From Actinoplanes sp. NBRC 103695 (lineage in GTDB: Bacteria > Actinomycetota > Actinomycetes > Mycobacteriales > Micromonosporaceae), in the NCBI RefSeq assembly GCF_030269485.1, contig NZ_BSTL01000005.1, positions 293,010 to 357,009 on the forward strand: a stretch of DNA of 64,000 bases. The letters are read 5' to 3'. The notes under the pieces are model-generated. The model saw nothing but the letters and a program-made list of their open reading frames with translations, did not search any database and was not told where the DNA came from. How positions within the stretch are numbered: position 1 is the stretch's first letter; each line of letters starts with the position of its first letter. The position numbers and the translations under genes were made by a program. Below are positions 24,236 to 34,303 of this stretch, one piece after another.

Positions 24236-26296
24236 TCAGGGGCGGAGGCTCGCCACTCCACGCGGCAGGAAGCGCTTGCCGGTGACCCGCTCGGCGGTGC
24301 CGCTGCGGTCCAGATACGGCGTGACGCCACCGAGGTGGAACGGCCACCCGGCGCCGAGGATCATGCACAGGTCGATGTCCTGCGCCTCGGCCACGACACC
24401 CTCGTCGAGCATGATGCGAATTTCGTCGGCGAGCGCGTCGAGTGCTTTCTCGCGTACCTGATCACCGGTCAGCGGCGCGGAACCCGCGTCGATCAGCTCG
24501 ACCACGGCGGGGTTGATCTCGTCGTCGACGATCAGCGGCAGGCCGGCGTCGACGATCTTGCGCAGATTCGGGCTGTCGCCATACCGATCCGGGAACGCCT
24601 TGTGCAGCGTCTGGCCGACGTGCATGCCGACCGCCGGGCCGACCAGCTGGAGGAGCTGGATGGGCCGCATCGGCAGGCCGAGCGGGTCGAGGGCGGTGTT
24701 GACCGTCTCCAGCGGCGTGCCCGCGTCGATCGCCGCGAACACCTCGCTGGTGAACCGGGTGAGCAGCCGGTTGACCACGAAGGCCGGGGCGTCCTTGACC
24801 AGGACGCAGGACTTGCGCAGCTCCTTGCCGACGGCGAAGGCGGTGGCCAGCGTGGCGTCGTCGGTGCGCTCGCCGCGGACGATCTCGAGCAGCGGCAGCA
24901 CGGCGACCGGGTTGAAGAAATGGAAGCCGACGACCCGCTCGGGGTGCTCCAGGTCGGCGGCCATCGCGCTGACCGGGAGCGAGCTCGTGTTGGTGGCGAG
25001 CACCGCCTCCGGCGAGACGATCTTCTCCAGCTCGGCCCAGACCTGCTTCTTGAGGTCCAGGTTCTCGAAGACCGCCTCGATCACGAAGTCGGCGTCGGCG
25101 AACACCGACTTGTCGACCGAGCCGGTGACCAGGCCGCGCAGCTTGGCCGCGTCGCCCTCGCCGAGCCGGCCCTTGCTCGCCAGCTTGTCGATCTGGCCGC
25201 GGACGTAGTCCACGCCCTTGTCGACGCGGGTCTGGTCGAGGTCGGTCAGGACCACCGGCACCTGGAGCCGGCGGGCGAACAGCAGAGCCAGCTGGGAGGC
25301 CATCAGACCGGCGCCGACGACGCCGACCTTGGTGACCTTGCGGGCCAGCTCCTTGCCGGGCGCGCCCACCGGCCGCTTGGCGCGGCGCTGGACCAGGTCG
25401 AAGGCGTACAGGCTGGCCCGGGACTCGTCGCCCATGATCAGGTCGGCGAGCGCCTCGGTCTCGGCGGCCGTGCCGTCGGCGAACGACGCCTCCTTGGCCA
25501 GCGCGAGCAGCTCGAGGGCCTTGTTGGCGGACGGCACCGCGCCGTGCAGCCGCTCGTCGAGCTGCTGCTTGGCGAAGAACAGGACGCCGTCCCACATGTC
25601 CTTGTCGACCTCGGGCCGGGTCACCTGGACCTCGCCCTTGACCACCCCGGCGGCCCACTCCAGCGAGCGCTCCAGGAAGTCGGCCGGCTCCAGCAGCACG
25701 TCGGCCACGCCCAGCTCGGCGGCCTGCTTCGGCCGCAGCACCTTCTGGGTGAGGGGGTTCTGCAGGATCACCTGGGCGGCGCCGGGAGCGCCGATCAGGT
25801 TGGGCAGCAGCTGGCTGCCGCCCCAGCCGGGGATCAGGCCGATCGCGACCTCGGGCAGGCCGAGCGCGGCGGCGCCGCCGGACACTGTGCGGTAGTGGCA
25901 GTGCAGGGCGACCTCGAGGCCGCCGCCGAGCGCCGCGCCGTTGATGAACGCGAACGTCGGGACGGTCGAGTCCTTAAGCCGGGCGAACACCCGGTGGCCC
26001 AGCGCGCCGAGCTCGACCGCCTGGTCACGGGAGGTGATCAGCGGCATGCCGGTGATGTCGGCGCCGACGCAGAAGATGTAGGGCTTGCCGGTGATCGCCA
26101 CGAACGCCGGGTCGGCGTCGAGAGCCGAGGTGATCGCCGCGTCCAGCGACGCCAGACCGGCCGGGCCGAAGCTGTTCGGCTTCTTGTGGTCGAAGCCGTT
26201 GTCCAGGGTGATCAGCGCGGCCCTCCGGTCGAGGCCGGGCACCGGGACAAGGCGGACGAGGGCCTTGGTGACGACCTCGTTCGGGTTCTCGATCAC
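24236..26296 (-). CDS. fadB: Bifunctional enoyl-CoA hydratase/3-hydroxyacyl-CoA dehydrogenase (FadB/FadJ type)
   Basis: 686 residues. The N-terminal crotonase domain (about 15-200) has FCVGADITGMPLI and INGAALGGGLEVALHCHYR, with the oxyanion-hole glycines. From ~323 the NAD-binding 3-hydroxyacyl-CoA dehydrogenase domain begins (VTKVGVVGAGLMASQLAL) and includes VGFHFFNPVAVLPLLEIV with the catalytic His-Glu region. The C-terminal dimerisation domains follow. It hydrates and oxidises the acyl chain in fatty-acid beta-oxidation. The start GTG 26296 overlaps the thiolase stop by 4 bp (GTGA), so the two subunits are translated together. Confidence 0.93.
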   Translation of the reverse strand: MIENPNEVVTKALVRLVPVPGLDRRAALITLDNGFDHKKPNSFGPAGLASLDAAITSALDADPAFVAITGKPYIFCVGADITGMPLITSRDQAVELGALGHRVFARLKDSTVPTFAFINGAALGGGLEVALHCHYRTVSGGAAALGLPEVAIGLIPGWGGSQLLPNLIGAPGAAQVILQNPLTQKVLRPKQAAELGVADVLLEPADFLERSLEWAAGVVKGEVQVTRPEVDKDMWDGVLFFAKQQLDERLHGAVPSANKALELLALAKEASFADGTAAETEALADLIMGDESRASLYAFDLVQRRAKRPVGAPGKELARKVTKVGVVGAGLMASQLALLFARRLQVPVVLTDLDQTRVDKGVDYVRGQIDKLASKGRLGEGDAAKLRGLVTGSVDKSVFADADFVIEAVFENLDLKKQVWAELEKIVSPEAVLATNTSSLPVSAMAADLEHPERVVGFHFFNPVAVLPLLEIVRGERTDDATLATAFAVGKELRKSCVLVKDAPAFVVNRLLTRFTSEVFAAIDAGTPLETVNTALDPLGLPMRPIQLLQLVGPAVGMHVGQTLHKAFPDRYGDSPNLRKIVDAGLPLIVDDEINPAVVELIDAGSAPLTGDQVREKALDALADEIRIMLDEGVVAEAQDIDLCMILGAGWPFHLGGVTPYLDRSGTAERVTGKRFLPRGVASLRP

Positions 26297-27483
26297 TTGC
26301 CCTCCCACGCCGGGTTCTCCCAGATCACGGTGCCGCCCATGCCGATGCCGATGCACATGGCGGTGAGGCCGTAACGGACCTCGGGGTGCTCGGCGAAGTG
26401 CCGCGCGAGCTGCGTCATCAGCCGGACGCCGGAGGAGGCCAGCGGGTGGCCCACGGCGATCGCGCCGCCCCAGGGGTTGACCCGCGGGTCGTCGTCGGCG
26501 ATGCCGTAGTGGTCGAGGAAGGCGAGCACCTGCACGGCGAACGCCTCGTTCAGCTCGAACAGGCCGATGTCGTCGATCGTCAGCCCGGCCAGCCTCAGCG
26601 CCTTCTCGGTCGAGGGGATCGGGCCGTAGCCCATGATCTCCGGCTCGACGCCGACGAAGCCGTACGAGACCAGCCGCATCGCGACCGGCAGGCCCAGCTC
26701 GCGGGCCGTCGCCTCGTCGGCCAGCAGCGCCGCGGTGGCGCCGTCGTTGAGGCCGGCCGCGTTGCCCGCGGTGACCTTGCCGTGCGGGCGGAACGGGGTC
26801 TTCAGCGAGCCCAGCTTCTCCATCGAGGTCTCGCGGGGCGCCTCGTCCGCGGTGGCCAGGCCCCAGCCCTCGTCGGCGTTGCGGGTGGCCACCGTGACCA
26901 GGTCCGGCTGGAGCTTGCCGTTGGCGTACGCCTTGGCGGTCTTCTCCTGCGAGGCCAGCCCGTACGCGTCCACCCGCTCCTTGGTGATGCCCGGCAGACG
27001 GTCGTGCAGGTTCTCCGCCGTCGAGCCCATCACCAGCGCGGACGGGTCGACCAGCTTCTCGGCCAGGATGCGCGGGTTGGGGTCGACGCCCTCGCCCATC
27101 GGGTGCCGGCCCATGTGCTCGACACCGCCGGCGATGGCGATGTCCATCTGGCCCATCGCGATGCCACCGGCCACCGTGGTGACGGCCGTCATCGCGCCGG
27201 CGCACATCCGGTCGATCGCGTACCCGGGCACGGTCTTCGGCAGGCCGGACAGCAGGGCCGCGGTGCGCCCGATGGTCAGGCCCTGGTCGCCGATCTGGGT
27301 GGTGGCCGCGATCGCCACCTCCTCCACCCGCTCGGGCGGAAGCTGCGGATTGCGCCGCAGCAGCTCTCGGATGCAGCGGATCACCAGGTCGTCGGCGCGG
27401 GTCTCGGCGTACATGCCGCCGGCCTTGCCGAACGGGGTGCGGACGCCGTCGACGAAGACGACCTCCCGGACTTCACGGGGCAC
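26293..27483 (-). CDS. fadA: Acetyl-CoA C-acyltransferase (beta-ketothiolase)
   Basis: 396 residues, standard for thiolases. The nucleophile Cys94 is in IDRMCAGAMTAV. The C-terminal motifs NPWGGAIAVGHPLASSGVR (catalytic His) and TAMCIGIGMGGTVIWEN (second Cys) are intact, as is NEAFAVQVLAF. It cleaves 3-ketoacyl-CoA in the last step of beta-oxidation and pairs with the co-translated FadB/J-type enzyme. A palindrome, TACTCGTGAGTA, lies 35-46 bp upstream of the start and is a likely regulator site. Confidence 0.95.
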   Translation of the reverse strand: MPREVREVVFVDGVRTPFGKAGGMYAETRADDLVIRCIRELLRRNPQLPPERVEEVAIAATTQIGDQGLTIGRTAALLSGLPKTVPGYAIDRMCAGAMTAVTTVAGGIAMGQMDIAIAGGVEHMGRHPMGEGVDPNPRILAEKLVDPSALVMGSTAENLHDRLPGITKERVDAYGLASQEKTAKAYANGKLQPDLVTVATRNADEGWGLATADEAPRETSMEKLGSLKTPFRPHGKVTAGNAAGLNDGATAALLADEATARELGLPVAMRLVSYGFVGVEPEIMGYGPIPSTEKALRLAGLTIDDIGLFELNEAFAVQVLAFLDHYGIADDDPRVNPWGGAIAVGHPLASSGVRLMTQLARHFAEHPEVRYGLTAMCIGIGMGGTVIWENPAWEGK

Positions 27484-27517
27484 AGCAAGCCTCCCAATAG
27501 AGCGGACGGGAGAATCC

Positions 27518-27529
27518 TACTCGTGAGTA
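27518..27529 (-). promoter_or_regulatory. Palindrome upstream of the thiolase gene
   Basis: TACTC-GT-GAGTA is a perfect 5-bp inverted repeat in the 47-bp gap between rnd and the thiolase gene. The position suits a repressor of beta-oxidation; which regulator binds is unknown. Confidence 0.5.
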
Positions 27530-27530
27530 A

Positions 27531-28841
27531 CTACGCCTCGCCAGATACGGCCGAACTTGGATCGGGGAGCACTTTTGCCAGGCCCTCGCCGATCAGGCCG
27601 ACCTGCCAGGCCCGCGCCCCGAAGCCGCGCAGCGTGTCGCCGACCGTCTGCGGGCTGACCTCGTCCGGCGGCGCCCAGGCCAGGCGGCGGATGAAGTCCG
27701 GGCTGATCAGGTTCTCCGGCGGGAGGGTGTGCGCCTCGGCGGTGCCGACCACCACCTGGCGGCAGCGCTGCAGCCGGGCCGCGGCCACCGGGTCACGTTC
27801 CGCCCAGCGGTGCGGCGGGGGCGGGCCCTCGACCGGCTGGTTGATCGGCAGCGCGTCGTCCGGCAGGGCGCGAGCCTCGTCCAGGGCGTCCAGCCACACC
27901 CGGGCCAGCCGGCGCACCGACCGGCCGCCGAAGCCGGGCAGCACGAGCAGCGCCCGCTCGTCCTTCGGGTCCAGTTCGGCCGCCGCGATGATCGCCGAGT
28001 CGGGCAGCACCCGGCCGGGCGCCGAGTCGCGGCGGGAGGCGACGCCGTCCCGGGCGTACCAGAGGGCGCGGACCCGGGACTGGGCGCGGGCGCCGCGGAC
28101 CCGGTGGATGCCGGACGTGCGGCGCCAGGGGTCGGGGCGTACCCGGGGCGGACGGTCCGCGGTGGCCACCAGCGCGGCGAACTCCTCGGCCGCCCAGGCC
28201 GCCTTGCCCTGCTGCTCCAGCTCGGCGGCGAGCAGGTCACGCAGGTCGGTGAGCATCTCGACGTCCAGGGCCGCGTACGTCAGCCAGGACTCCGGCAGCG
28301 GCCGGGTGGACCAGTCGGCGGCCGAGTGGTGCTTCTCCAGCGTGTAGCCGAGGAGGTTTTCGGTGAGCGCGGCCAGCCCGACCCGCTCGAACCCGGCCAG
28401 CCGCGCGGCCAGCTCGGTGTCGAACAGCCGCCGCGGGCGCATGCCCAGCTCGGCCAGGCAGGCCAGGTCCTGGCTGGCGGCGTGCAGCACCCACTCGCTG
28501 TCGGCCAGCGCGGCGTCCAGCGTGCGCAGGTCGCTGAGGGGCATCGGATCGATCAGCACGGTCCCGGCGCCGGCCCGGCGCAGCTGCACCAGGTAGGCGC
28601 GCTGGGTATAGCGGTAGCCCGAGGCTCGCTCGGCGTCGACCGCGACCGGGCCGGTGCCCGCCGCCATCCGGGCGACCACCTCGGCCAGCTCGTCGTCGGT
28701 TTCCAGCGGGCGCGGGGTGCCCTCGCGCGGTGCCGTCAACGGGACGGGTCCACCGGGCTCAGACGGGTCGGGCACGTCGAGCGGTCCGTCTCCGGCAAAC
28801 TCCGGCGCGTCCCGACGGCGCAGGGGTGCTTCGTCGGTCAC
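27531..28841 (-). CDS. rnd: Ribonuclease D-family 3'-5' exonuclease with HRDC domain
   Basis: 436 residues. The DEDD exonuclease motifs are visible: VAVDAERASGYRY (Asp and Glu, motif I), WVLHAASQDLACL (motif II Asp) and TYAALDVEMLTDL (motif III Tyr and Asp). An HRDC-type helical domain follows (DERALLVLPGFGGRSVRRLARVW). It should trim RNA 3' ends in the cytoplasm. GTG 28841 gives MTDEAPLRRRD; the frame continues upstream but only into the divergent promoter region. The rnd, DUF3000, hemE neighbourhood is conserved with mycobacteria (Rv2681-Rv2678c). Confidence 0.88.
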   Translation of the reverse strand: MTDEAPLRRRDAPEFAGDGPLDVPDPSEPGGPVPLTAPREGTPRPLETDDELAEVVARMAAGTGPVAVDAERASGYRYTQRAYLVQLRRAGAGTVLIDPMPLSDLRTLDAALADSEWVLHAASQDLACLAELGMRPRRLFDTELAARLAGFERVGLAALTENLLGYTLEKHHSAADWSTRPLPESWLTYAALDVEMLTDLRDLLAAELEQQGKAAWAAEEFAALVATADRPPRVRPDPWRRTSGIHRVRGARAQSRVRALWYARDGVASRRDSAPGRVLPDSAIIAAAELDPKDERALLVLPGFGGRSVRRLARVWLDALDEARALPDDALPINQPVEGPPPPHRWAERDPVAAARLQRCRQVVVGTAEAHTLPPENLISPDFIRRLAWAPPDEVSPQTVGDTLRGFGARAWQVGLIGEGLAKVLPDPSSAVSGEA

Positions 28842-28887
28842 TCCGTAACCGTACGGGGGTACCCCCCGTCCCGTGTGCAGCGGTCCC

Positions 28888-28937
28888 GGCGCGTCGATTC
28901 TCGATCGACGCGCCGAGGTTCCGGAGAAATTCTCCGG
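28888..28937. promoter_or_regulatory. Two adjacent perfect inverted repeats in a divergent promoter region
   Basis: GGCGCGTCGA-N7-TCGACGCGCC (28888-28914) and CCGGAGAA-A-TTCTCCGG (28921-28937) lie between rnd and the protease gene. The second is compact and operator-like; the first could be an operator or a short hairpin. Confidence 0.5.
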
Positions 28938-29012
28938 ACGGGACACATCCGTTCCGGCGTCGGCTGCGTATTACCCGCCGGAGCGCCGAGAGCCCGGGGA
29001 GGCCGCACCGCG

Positions 29013-30044
29013 ATGACCGCCATGCACGAGCCGTACGGACAGCGCGGGGCGCCCGGACCACGACGGCCGGAGGACCTCCGTCCCGCCGTCGATCCGTGGG
29101 AGACGGGTGAGCACATCTTCAGGTCCCAGTGGGACACCGGCGAGCAGCGGGCCCTGGATGCGGAATGGCAGGCCGGCCAGCATGTCCGGTTCCCGCAGCG
29201 GCCCTCGCACGTCGGTCATCCGCGCCCGGCCAGGACGGTTTCCCCGTCCGTACCCTCGATGTCTCACACCGACGGTGGAGCGGGCCGGCGACGCCGCGGC
29301 AGAGGCGGGTCGATCTTCGCCGCGCTGGCCGTCGTGCTGGTGATCTTCGGCGGCTTCGTGGTGTGGCGCCTGGAGAGCGGGAACAGCCGGCTGTCGGCCG
29401 AGCTGGCCGCCGAGCGTGACCGGGCCGCCCTGCTGACCGACCGCACCACCGCCCTGGAGAAGAAGCTGAACGGCGTGTTCGACCCGGAGGTCGTCTCCTC
29501 GCACGTGCTGCCGAGCGTCTTCCGCGTCCGGGCCGGCGACTTCACCGGCACCGCCTTCTCGGTCGGCGACAAGGCCGCGAAGGGCAAGGCCAACATGCTG
29601 ACCAACTTCCACGTGGTGCAGTCGGTCTGGGAGGCCGGTGAGAAGAAGGTCTTCCTGGAGCGCGGCAGGGACGAGGTCAGCGCCACGATCGTCAAGGTCG
29701 ACAAGGCCAAGGACCTGGCACTGCTCCGCGCGGACCGGGAGATCAAGGGGCTGAGCCCGGCCACCGCCGAGGTCAAGCCGGGGCAGCAGATCGTCGTGGT
29801 CGGCGCGCCGCTGGGCCTGGAGGACTCCGTCACCACCGGCGTGGTCAGCGCGTACCGGCCCAGCGATCAGGACGCGCAGAGCATCCAGTTCGACGCGCCG
29901 ATCAACCCGGGCAACTCCGGGGGACCGGTGGTCAACGCCGCCGAGCAGGTGGTCGGGCTGGCCACCGCCAAGGCCCGGGACGCCGAGGGCATCGGTCTCG
30001 CCGTGTCGATCAAGGATGCGTGCTCGACCTTCAAGGTGTGTTGA
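29013..30044 (+). CDS. Membrane-anchored trypsin-like (S1C/HtrA-type) serine protease without PDZ domain
   Basis: 343 residues. The cytoplasmic N-terminus (1-93) is Pro/Arg-rich. One membrane helix (GSIFAALAVVLVIFGGFVVW, ~94-113) is followed by a coiled-coil-like stretch (LSAELAAERDRAALLTDRTTALEKK has heptad character), then the protease domain. The triad can be read as His200 in LTNFHVVQ, Asp234 in AKDLALLR and Ser302 in NPGNSGGPV. It stops right after the catalytic domain, so no PDZ domain is present. It probably acts outside the membrane in envelope quality control. The 3' end overlaps the convergent DUF3000 gene by 14 bp. Confidence 0.85.
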   Translation: MTAMHEPYGQRGAPGPRRPEDLRPAVDPWETGEHIFRSQWDTGEQRALDAEWQAGQHVRFPQRPSHVGHPRPARTVSPSVPSMSHTDGGAGRRRRGRGGSIFAALAVVLVIFGGFVVWRLESGNSRLSAELAAERDRAALLTDRTTALEKKLNGVFDPEVVSSHVLPSVFRVRAGDFTGTAFSVGDKAAKGKANMLTNFHVVQSVWEAGEKKVFLERGRDEVSATIVKVDKAKDLALLRADREIKGLSPATAEVKPGQQIVVVGAPLGLEDSVTTGVVSAYRPSDQDAQSIQFDAPINPGNSGGPVVNAAEQVVGLATAKARDAEGIGLAVSIKDACSTFKVC

Positions 30045-30603
30045 CCCGGTGCCGGTCCGCCAGGGCGGTGACGCCCGGCGGCGGCAGGCCCGCGGTCGAG
30101 GCCAGCATCGCGCACCAGCCCTCCAGGTGAGCGCCGAGCTCGGCCGAGGTGGGCGTCCAGGACGCCCGGATCTCCAGGTCGGCCGTCGGCTGCGGCCCGG
30201 CCAGCTCGCCGAACCGGGTCGACGTCGTCTGCGTGATGGTGCCGCCGATGGCCGTGTAGGACGCCGCGAACTGCTCCAGCCCGTCGGTCAGCCAGGTCCA
30301 GGCGACGGCGGGCAGCAGCGCGTCGCCGGCCATGTCCTCCTCGAGCTCGGCGGTGATCAGCGTGACCAGGCGCAGGTCACCCTGCCAGGCCTCGTGGCCG
30401 GCCGGCTCGTGCAGCAGGATCAGCCGGCCGCTGGCCACCTCGTCACCGGCGCGCAGCACGGTGGCGCTGATCGCGAAGGCGTACGGGGCCAGCCGCTGCG
30501 GCGGGGCGATCTCCTCGAGGAGGATCTCGTCACGCGGGGCGGCCGCCCGGAGCCCGGCGACGGCGCGGGTGAACGCCTCGGGTGCCGCGGGGGTGGGCGT
30601 CAT
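30031..30603 (-). CDS. DUF3000 family protein
   Basis: 190 residues. The sequence reads as DUF3000, an actinobacterial family of unknown role ([25 protein letters not shown] has the family's start; [20 protein letters not shown] and [14 protein letters not shown] follow). No membrane helix or catalytic motif is evident. Its homologue lies between rnd and hemE in mycobacteria (Rv2680), so a link to heme synthesis or RNA turnover has been kept in position only. It is divergent from hemE with a 77-bp gap. Confidence 0.82.
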   Translation of the reverse strand: MTPTPAAPEAFTRAVAGLRAAAPRDEILLEEIAPPQRLAPYAFAISATVLRAGDEVASGRLILLHEPAGHEAWQGDLRLVTLITAELEEDMAGDALLPAVAWTWLTDGLEQFAASYTAIGGTITQTTSTRFGELAGPQPTADLEIRASWTPTSAELGAHLEGWCAMLASTAGLPPPGVTALADRHRVNTP

Positions 30604-30680
30604 GCACTGAAGCGTATGCCGATCACCGGTGTCCGTCGTCGATCGCCGCGCCGCGTGGCGCTTTCATCGGGCGTGGCACC

Positions 30681-31712
30681 ATGTCCCGGGTGACCACGAC
30701 ACCCCGAGATTCGGCTTTCGTCCGTGCCTGCCGTGGCCTGCCGGTGCCGCACACCCCGGTCTGGTTCATGCGACAGGCCGGCCGGTCGCTTCCCGAGTAC
30801 CGCAAGATCCGCGAGGGCATCGGCATGCTGGACTCCTGCCGCCGACCGGATCTGGTCACGGAGATCACGTTGCAGCCGGTCCGCCGGCACGGGGTGGACG
30901 CGGCGATCCTGTTCAGCGACATCGTGGTCCCGCTCGCGGCGGCCGGGGTCGACCTGGACATCGTGCCCGGCACCGGTCCGGTCATCTCCGCTCCCCTCCG
31001 ATCCCGTGCCGGCCTGGCCCAGCTCGACGGTCCGGGCGATGTCGGATTTGTGGCGGAGGCCGTGCGGCTGCTGCTCGCGGAGCTCGGCCCGACGCCGCTG
31101 ATCGGCTTCGCGGGTGCGCCGTTCACGCTGGCCAGCTATCTCATCGAGGGCGGCCCGTCGCGCACGTATCTTCGGACAAAAGCCATGATGTACGGCGAGC
31201 CGGACCTGTGGCACGACCTGTGCGCGCGGCTCGCCGAGATCACGCTGGCGTTCCTGAAGGTGCAGGCCGCCGCCGGGGTCAGCGCCGTCCAGCTCTTCGA
31301 CTCCTGGGCCGGGGCGCTGTCCGAGGCCGACTACCGGCGCTTCGTCCTGCCGCACTCTGCGTCGGTGCTGGCCGGGCTGGCCGAGTTCGACATCCCGCGG
31401 ATCCACTTCGGTGTCGGCACGTCGGTGCTGCTGGGCGCGATGGGCGAGGCCGCCGCGGACGTGGTCGGGGTGGACTGGCGTACGCCGCTGACCCGCGCCA
31501 CCGAGCTGATCGGCCCGGACCGTGCCGTGCAGGGCAACCTCGACCCGGCCGTGCTCTTCGCGCCGTGGGAGGCGATCGAGGTGGAGGCCCTGCGGGTACT
31601 GGCCGAGGGCCGGTCCGCGCCCGGGCACGTCTTCAACCTCGGGCACGGCGTGCTGCCGGAGACCGATCCGGGCAAGCTGACCCGCCTCGTCGACCTCATC
31701 CACCGCTCTTAG
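30681..31712 (+). CDS. hemE: Uroporphyrinogen III decarboxylase
   Basis: 343 residues, usual length. Conserved parts include [16 protein letters not shown] (the RxxGR substrate-binding motif), [19 protein letters not shown] with the catalytic Asp region, [17 protein letters not shown] and [12 protein letters not shown]. It removes four carboxyls from uroporphyrinogen III to give coproporphyrinogen III. ATG 30681 fits the homologous start; GTG 30690 is an alternative. The gene is first in a tight hemE-hemY-hemQ operon (10- and 7-bp gaps). Confidence 0.95.
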   Translation: MSRVTTTPRDSAFVRACRGLPVPHTPVWFMRQAGRSLPEYRKIREGIGMLDSCRRPDLVTEITLQPVRRHGVDAAILFSDIVVPLAAAGVDLDIVPGTGPVISAPLRSRAGLAQLDGPGDVGFVAEAVRLLLAELGPTPLIGFAGAPFTLASYLIEGGPSRTYLRTKAMMYGEPDLWHDLCARLAEITLAFLKVQAAAGVSAVQLFDSWAGALSEADYRRFVLPHSASVLAGLAEFDIPRIHFGVGTSVLLGAMGEAAADVVGVDWRTPLTRATELIGPDRAVQGNLDPAVLFAPWEAIEVEALRVLAEGRSAPGHVFNLGHGVLPETDPGKLTRLVDLIHRS

Positions 31713-31722
31713 GCTGGAGGGC

Positions 31723-33072
31723 GTGCGGAAGCGGGTAGCGATCGTCGGCGGGGGCATCGCCGGGCTGTCCGCCGCCCTCAAGGTGCGCGAGCTCGCCCCA
31801 CCCCAGACCGAGATCATCGTGTACGAGCAGAGCGGCGTCCTCGGCGGCAAGCTGCGGACCGGCTCCCTGGGCGGCGTAACAGTGGAGCGCGGGGCCGAGT
31901 CGTTCCTGATGGGCGCGCCGTCCGGAGGTCCGTCGGCCGCCGCGCGCCTCGCCGCCCGTCTCGGCCTGTCTCTCGCGCATCCCGCCGGGCTGCCCGCCGC
32001 GATTGCCTCGGATGATTTGTCCCCATTGCCGCCGGGGACGCTCATGGGTATCCCGCGTGATTCGTCGGAGACCCCGTCCCCGGCCCCGTTGCTGGGTGCC
32101 GGCTCGGACATTTCGGTCGGCGATCTGGTGTCTTCACGACTCGGCCCCGATGTCGTGGACCAGCTGGTCGATCCGCTGCTCGGCGGCGTCTACGCCGGCC
32201 AGGCCTCCGGTCTGTCGCTGGCCGCGACGATTCCCGCACTGGCCGCCGCGGCCCGTCACGAACACACCCTGGCCGCGGCCGTCCGGGCCGCCCAGGCCGC
32301 GTCGAAGCGGGAGCCCGGCGCCCCGGTCTTCGGCACGGTCGACGGCGGCATGACCCGGTTCGTCGCCGCCCTGGCCGCCGCCTGCGGCGCCCGGATCAGC
32401 CTCGGCCTGCCGGTCCGCGAGCTGTTGCCTGCCACGTACGGCTGGCGGCTGATGCTCGGCCCGGTCCCGGCGACCCAGACCGACGACGTGCACGCGGTGA
32501 TCCTTGCCGTGCCGGCCAGGGCCGCCGCCCGCCTGCTCGACGGCATCGACCCGGCCGCCGCGGCCACCGTCGGCGTGCTCGACTACGCGAGCGTGGCGCT
32601 GGCCGGGTTCGCGCTGCCGCCCGGCACCGAGCTGCCGTCGCTGTCCGGTTTCCTGGTTCCGCCGAGCCGGGGGACGCTGGTCAAGGCGGCCACGTTCGTC
32701 ACCAGCAAATGGACCCACCTGGCCGGCCCGGGCGGCCCGGTGATCGTGCGGGCGTCGCTGGGCAGGTACGGCGAACAGGCCCGGCTCCAGCACGACGACC
32801 GGACGCTGCTCGCCACCGCCCACGCCGAGCTGGGCGATCTGATCGGGACGCCCCTGCCGCCACCGGCCGAGGCGTGGGTGCAGCGCTGGGGCGGGGGACT
32901 GCCGCAGTACGCGCCCGGCCACCTGGACCGGGTCGGCGCGGTGCGAGCCGCGCTCGCCGGGCGGCCGGGGCTGGCGCTGGCCGGTGCGGCGTACGACGGC
33001 GTGGGCATCCCGGCCTGCGTGGCAAGCGGTGAGACCGCCGCCGAGACCGTGTGCAAGATCCTGGAGGACTGA
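31723..33072 (+). CDS. hemY: Coproporphyrinogen III oxidase (HemY/CgoX type)
   Basis: 449 residues. An FAD-binding Rossmann motif opens the protein ([18 protein letters not shown]) and the C-terminal FAD contact reads [18 protein letters not shown]. It is of the soluble oxygen-dependent HemY class, which in Gram-positive bacteria oxidises coproporphyrinogen III to coproporphyrin III. Next to hemE and a coproheme decarboxylase gene, that is its expected reaction here. It starts at GTG 10 bp after hemE. Confidence 0.92.
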   Translation: MRKRVAIVGGGIAGLSAALKVRELAPPQTEIIVYEQSGVLGGKLRTGSLGGVTVERGAESFLMGAPSGGPSAAARLAARLGLSLAHPAGLPAAIASDDLSPLPPGTLMGIPRDSSETPSPAPLLGAGSDISVGDLVSSRLGPDVVDQLVDPLLGGVYAGQASGLSLAATIPALAAAARHEHTLAAAVRAAQAASKREPGAPVFGTVDGGMTRFVAALAAACGARISLGLPVRELLPATYGWRLMLGPVPATQTDDVHAVILAVPARAAARLLDGIDPAAAATVGVLDYASVALAGFALPPGTELPSLSGFLVPPSRGTLVKAATFVTSKWTHLAGPGGPVIVRASLGRYGEQARLQHDDRTLLATAHAELGDLIGTPLPPPAEAWVQRWGGGLPQYAPGHLDRVGAVRAALAGRPGLALAGAAYDGVGIPACVASGETAAETVCKILED

Positions 33073-33079
33073 GGAGCCC

Positions 33080-33784
33080 ATGAGCGAGCAGCAGACCAAC
33101 GCGGCGCGGATCAACGAGCTGAACGCGACCATCCGCTACACGATGTGGTCGGTGTTCCGGGTGTCGGCGCCCCTGCCGGCGCTGCGGGACGGCCTGGCGA
33201 CCGAGGTGGACACGCTGTTCGAGCAGCTGGCCGGCAAGGATGTGACGGTCCGCGGCACCTACGACCTGTCCGGGCTGCGGGCCGACGCGGACGTCATGCT
33301 CTGGTGGCACTCCGGGTCGCCGGACGCGCTGCAGGAGGCGTACGCGCTGTTCCGGCGTACCGCCCTGGGCCGGCACCTGGACCCGGTGTGGTCGCAGATG
33401 GCGCTGCACCGGCCGGCCGAGTTCAACAAGAGCCACCTGCCCGCTTTCCTGGCGGGTGAGGAGGCCCGGCCGTACATCTGCGTGTACCCGTTCGTCCGGT
33501 CCTACGAGTGGTACCTGCTGCCGGACGAGGAGCGGCGCGGCATGCTGGCCGAGCACGGCCGGATGGCGCGCGGCTACCCGGACGTGCGGGCCAACACGGT
33601 GGCGTCGTTCGCGCTGGGCGACTACGAGTGGATGCTGGCCTTCGAGGCGGACGAGCTGCACCGCATCGTCGACCTGATGCGCGACCTGCGGGCGTCGAGC
33701 GCACGCCGGCACGTACGCGAGGAAGTGCCCTTCTACACCGGTCGCCGCCGGTCGGTCACCGAGCTGGTGACGACCCTTCCCTGA
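33080..33784 (+). CDS. chdC: Coproheme decarboxylase (HemQ/ChdC, chlorite-dismutase family)
   Basis: 234 residues, the size of actinobacterial ChdC. The family sequence is clear: [72 protein letters not shown] and [20 protein letters not shown]. It converts iron-coproporphyrin III to heme b by two oxidative decarboxylations, the last step of the coproporphyrin-dependent pathway. The ferrochelatase that acts before it is not in this window. GAGGAG precedes the ATG. The 3' end overlaps the convergent acetyltransferase gene by 29 bp. Confidence 0.93.
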   Translation: MSEQQTNAARINELNATIRYTMWSVFRVSAPLPALRDGLATEVDTLFEQLAGKDVTVRGTYDLSGLRADADVMLWWHSGSPDALQEAYALFRRTALGRHLDPVWSQMALHRPAEFNKSHLPAFLAGEEARPYICVYPFVRSYEWYLLPDEERRGMLAEHGRMARGYPDVRANTVASFALGDYEWMLAFEADELHRIVDLMRDLRASSARRHVREEVPFYTGRRRSVTELVTTLP

Positions 33785-34217
33785 GCATCGGGATGTGCGG
33801 GATGCCGTCCTCCAGATACTCCGGACCGGTCTGCTGGAAGCCGAAGCCGCCGTAGAAGCGGGCGAGATGCGCCTGGGCGTCCAGAACGCTGCGCCGGTTG
33901 CCGACGATCGCCAGCGCCTCGGTCATGATCCGCTGGCCGAGGCGATCTCCCCGCTGCTTCCGGTCGGTGAGGACGCGGCCGATCCTCAGCGCGTCGCCGT
34001 CGTCCAGAACGCGGGCGTAAGCCAGGATCTCGTCACCGCGCTGCAGCCACAGATGCCGCGTTCCGGGCTCGGTGTCGCGCCCGTCGATCTCCGGGTAGGG
34101 GCAGTTCTGCTCCACCACGAAGACGTCGACGCGGAGCTTGAGGATCGCGTACAGCAGGGTGGTGGTGAGGTCGTTCCACGACGCCGTCCGTGTTTCGATT
34201 TCCGGCTCCGGTTGCAT
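33756..34217 (-). CDS. ElaA-like GNAT N-acetyltransferase
   Basis: 153 residues. The sequence follows the ElaA branch of GNAT enzymes: [25 protein letters not shown], with a break at the cofactor fold, then [19 protein letters not shown] and the acetyl-CoA loop [16 protein letters not shown], and [14 protein letters not shown]. The substrate is unknown. Its last 29 bp lie antisense in the chdC coding end. Upstream is a short AT-richer gap shared with the small CBM-like gene. Confidence 0.85.
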   Translation of the reverse strand: MQPEPEIETRTASWNDLTTTLLYAILKLRVDVFVVEQNCPYPEIDGRDTEPGTRHLWLQRGDEILAYARVLDDGDALRIGRVLTDRKQRGDRLGQRIMTEALAIVGNRRSVLDAQAHLARFYGGFGFQQTGPEYLEDGIPHIPMLREGSSPAR

Positions 34218-34303
34218 TCGGCAAGATTACGGGCGGCGCGCCGTCACCCACGCACGGCTACGCGTTGTCAGCATGGAGTGCCGGATCCGTGTTGGAGGAC
34301 TCC

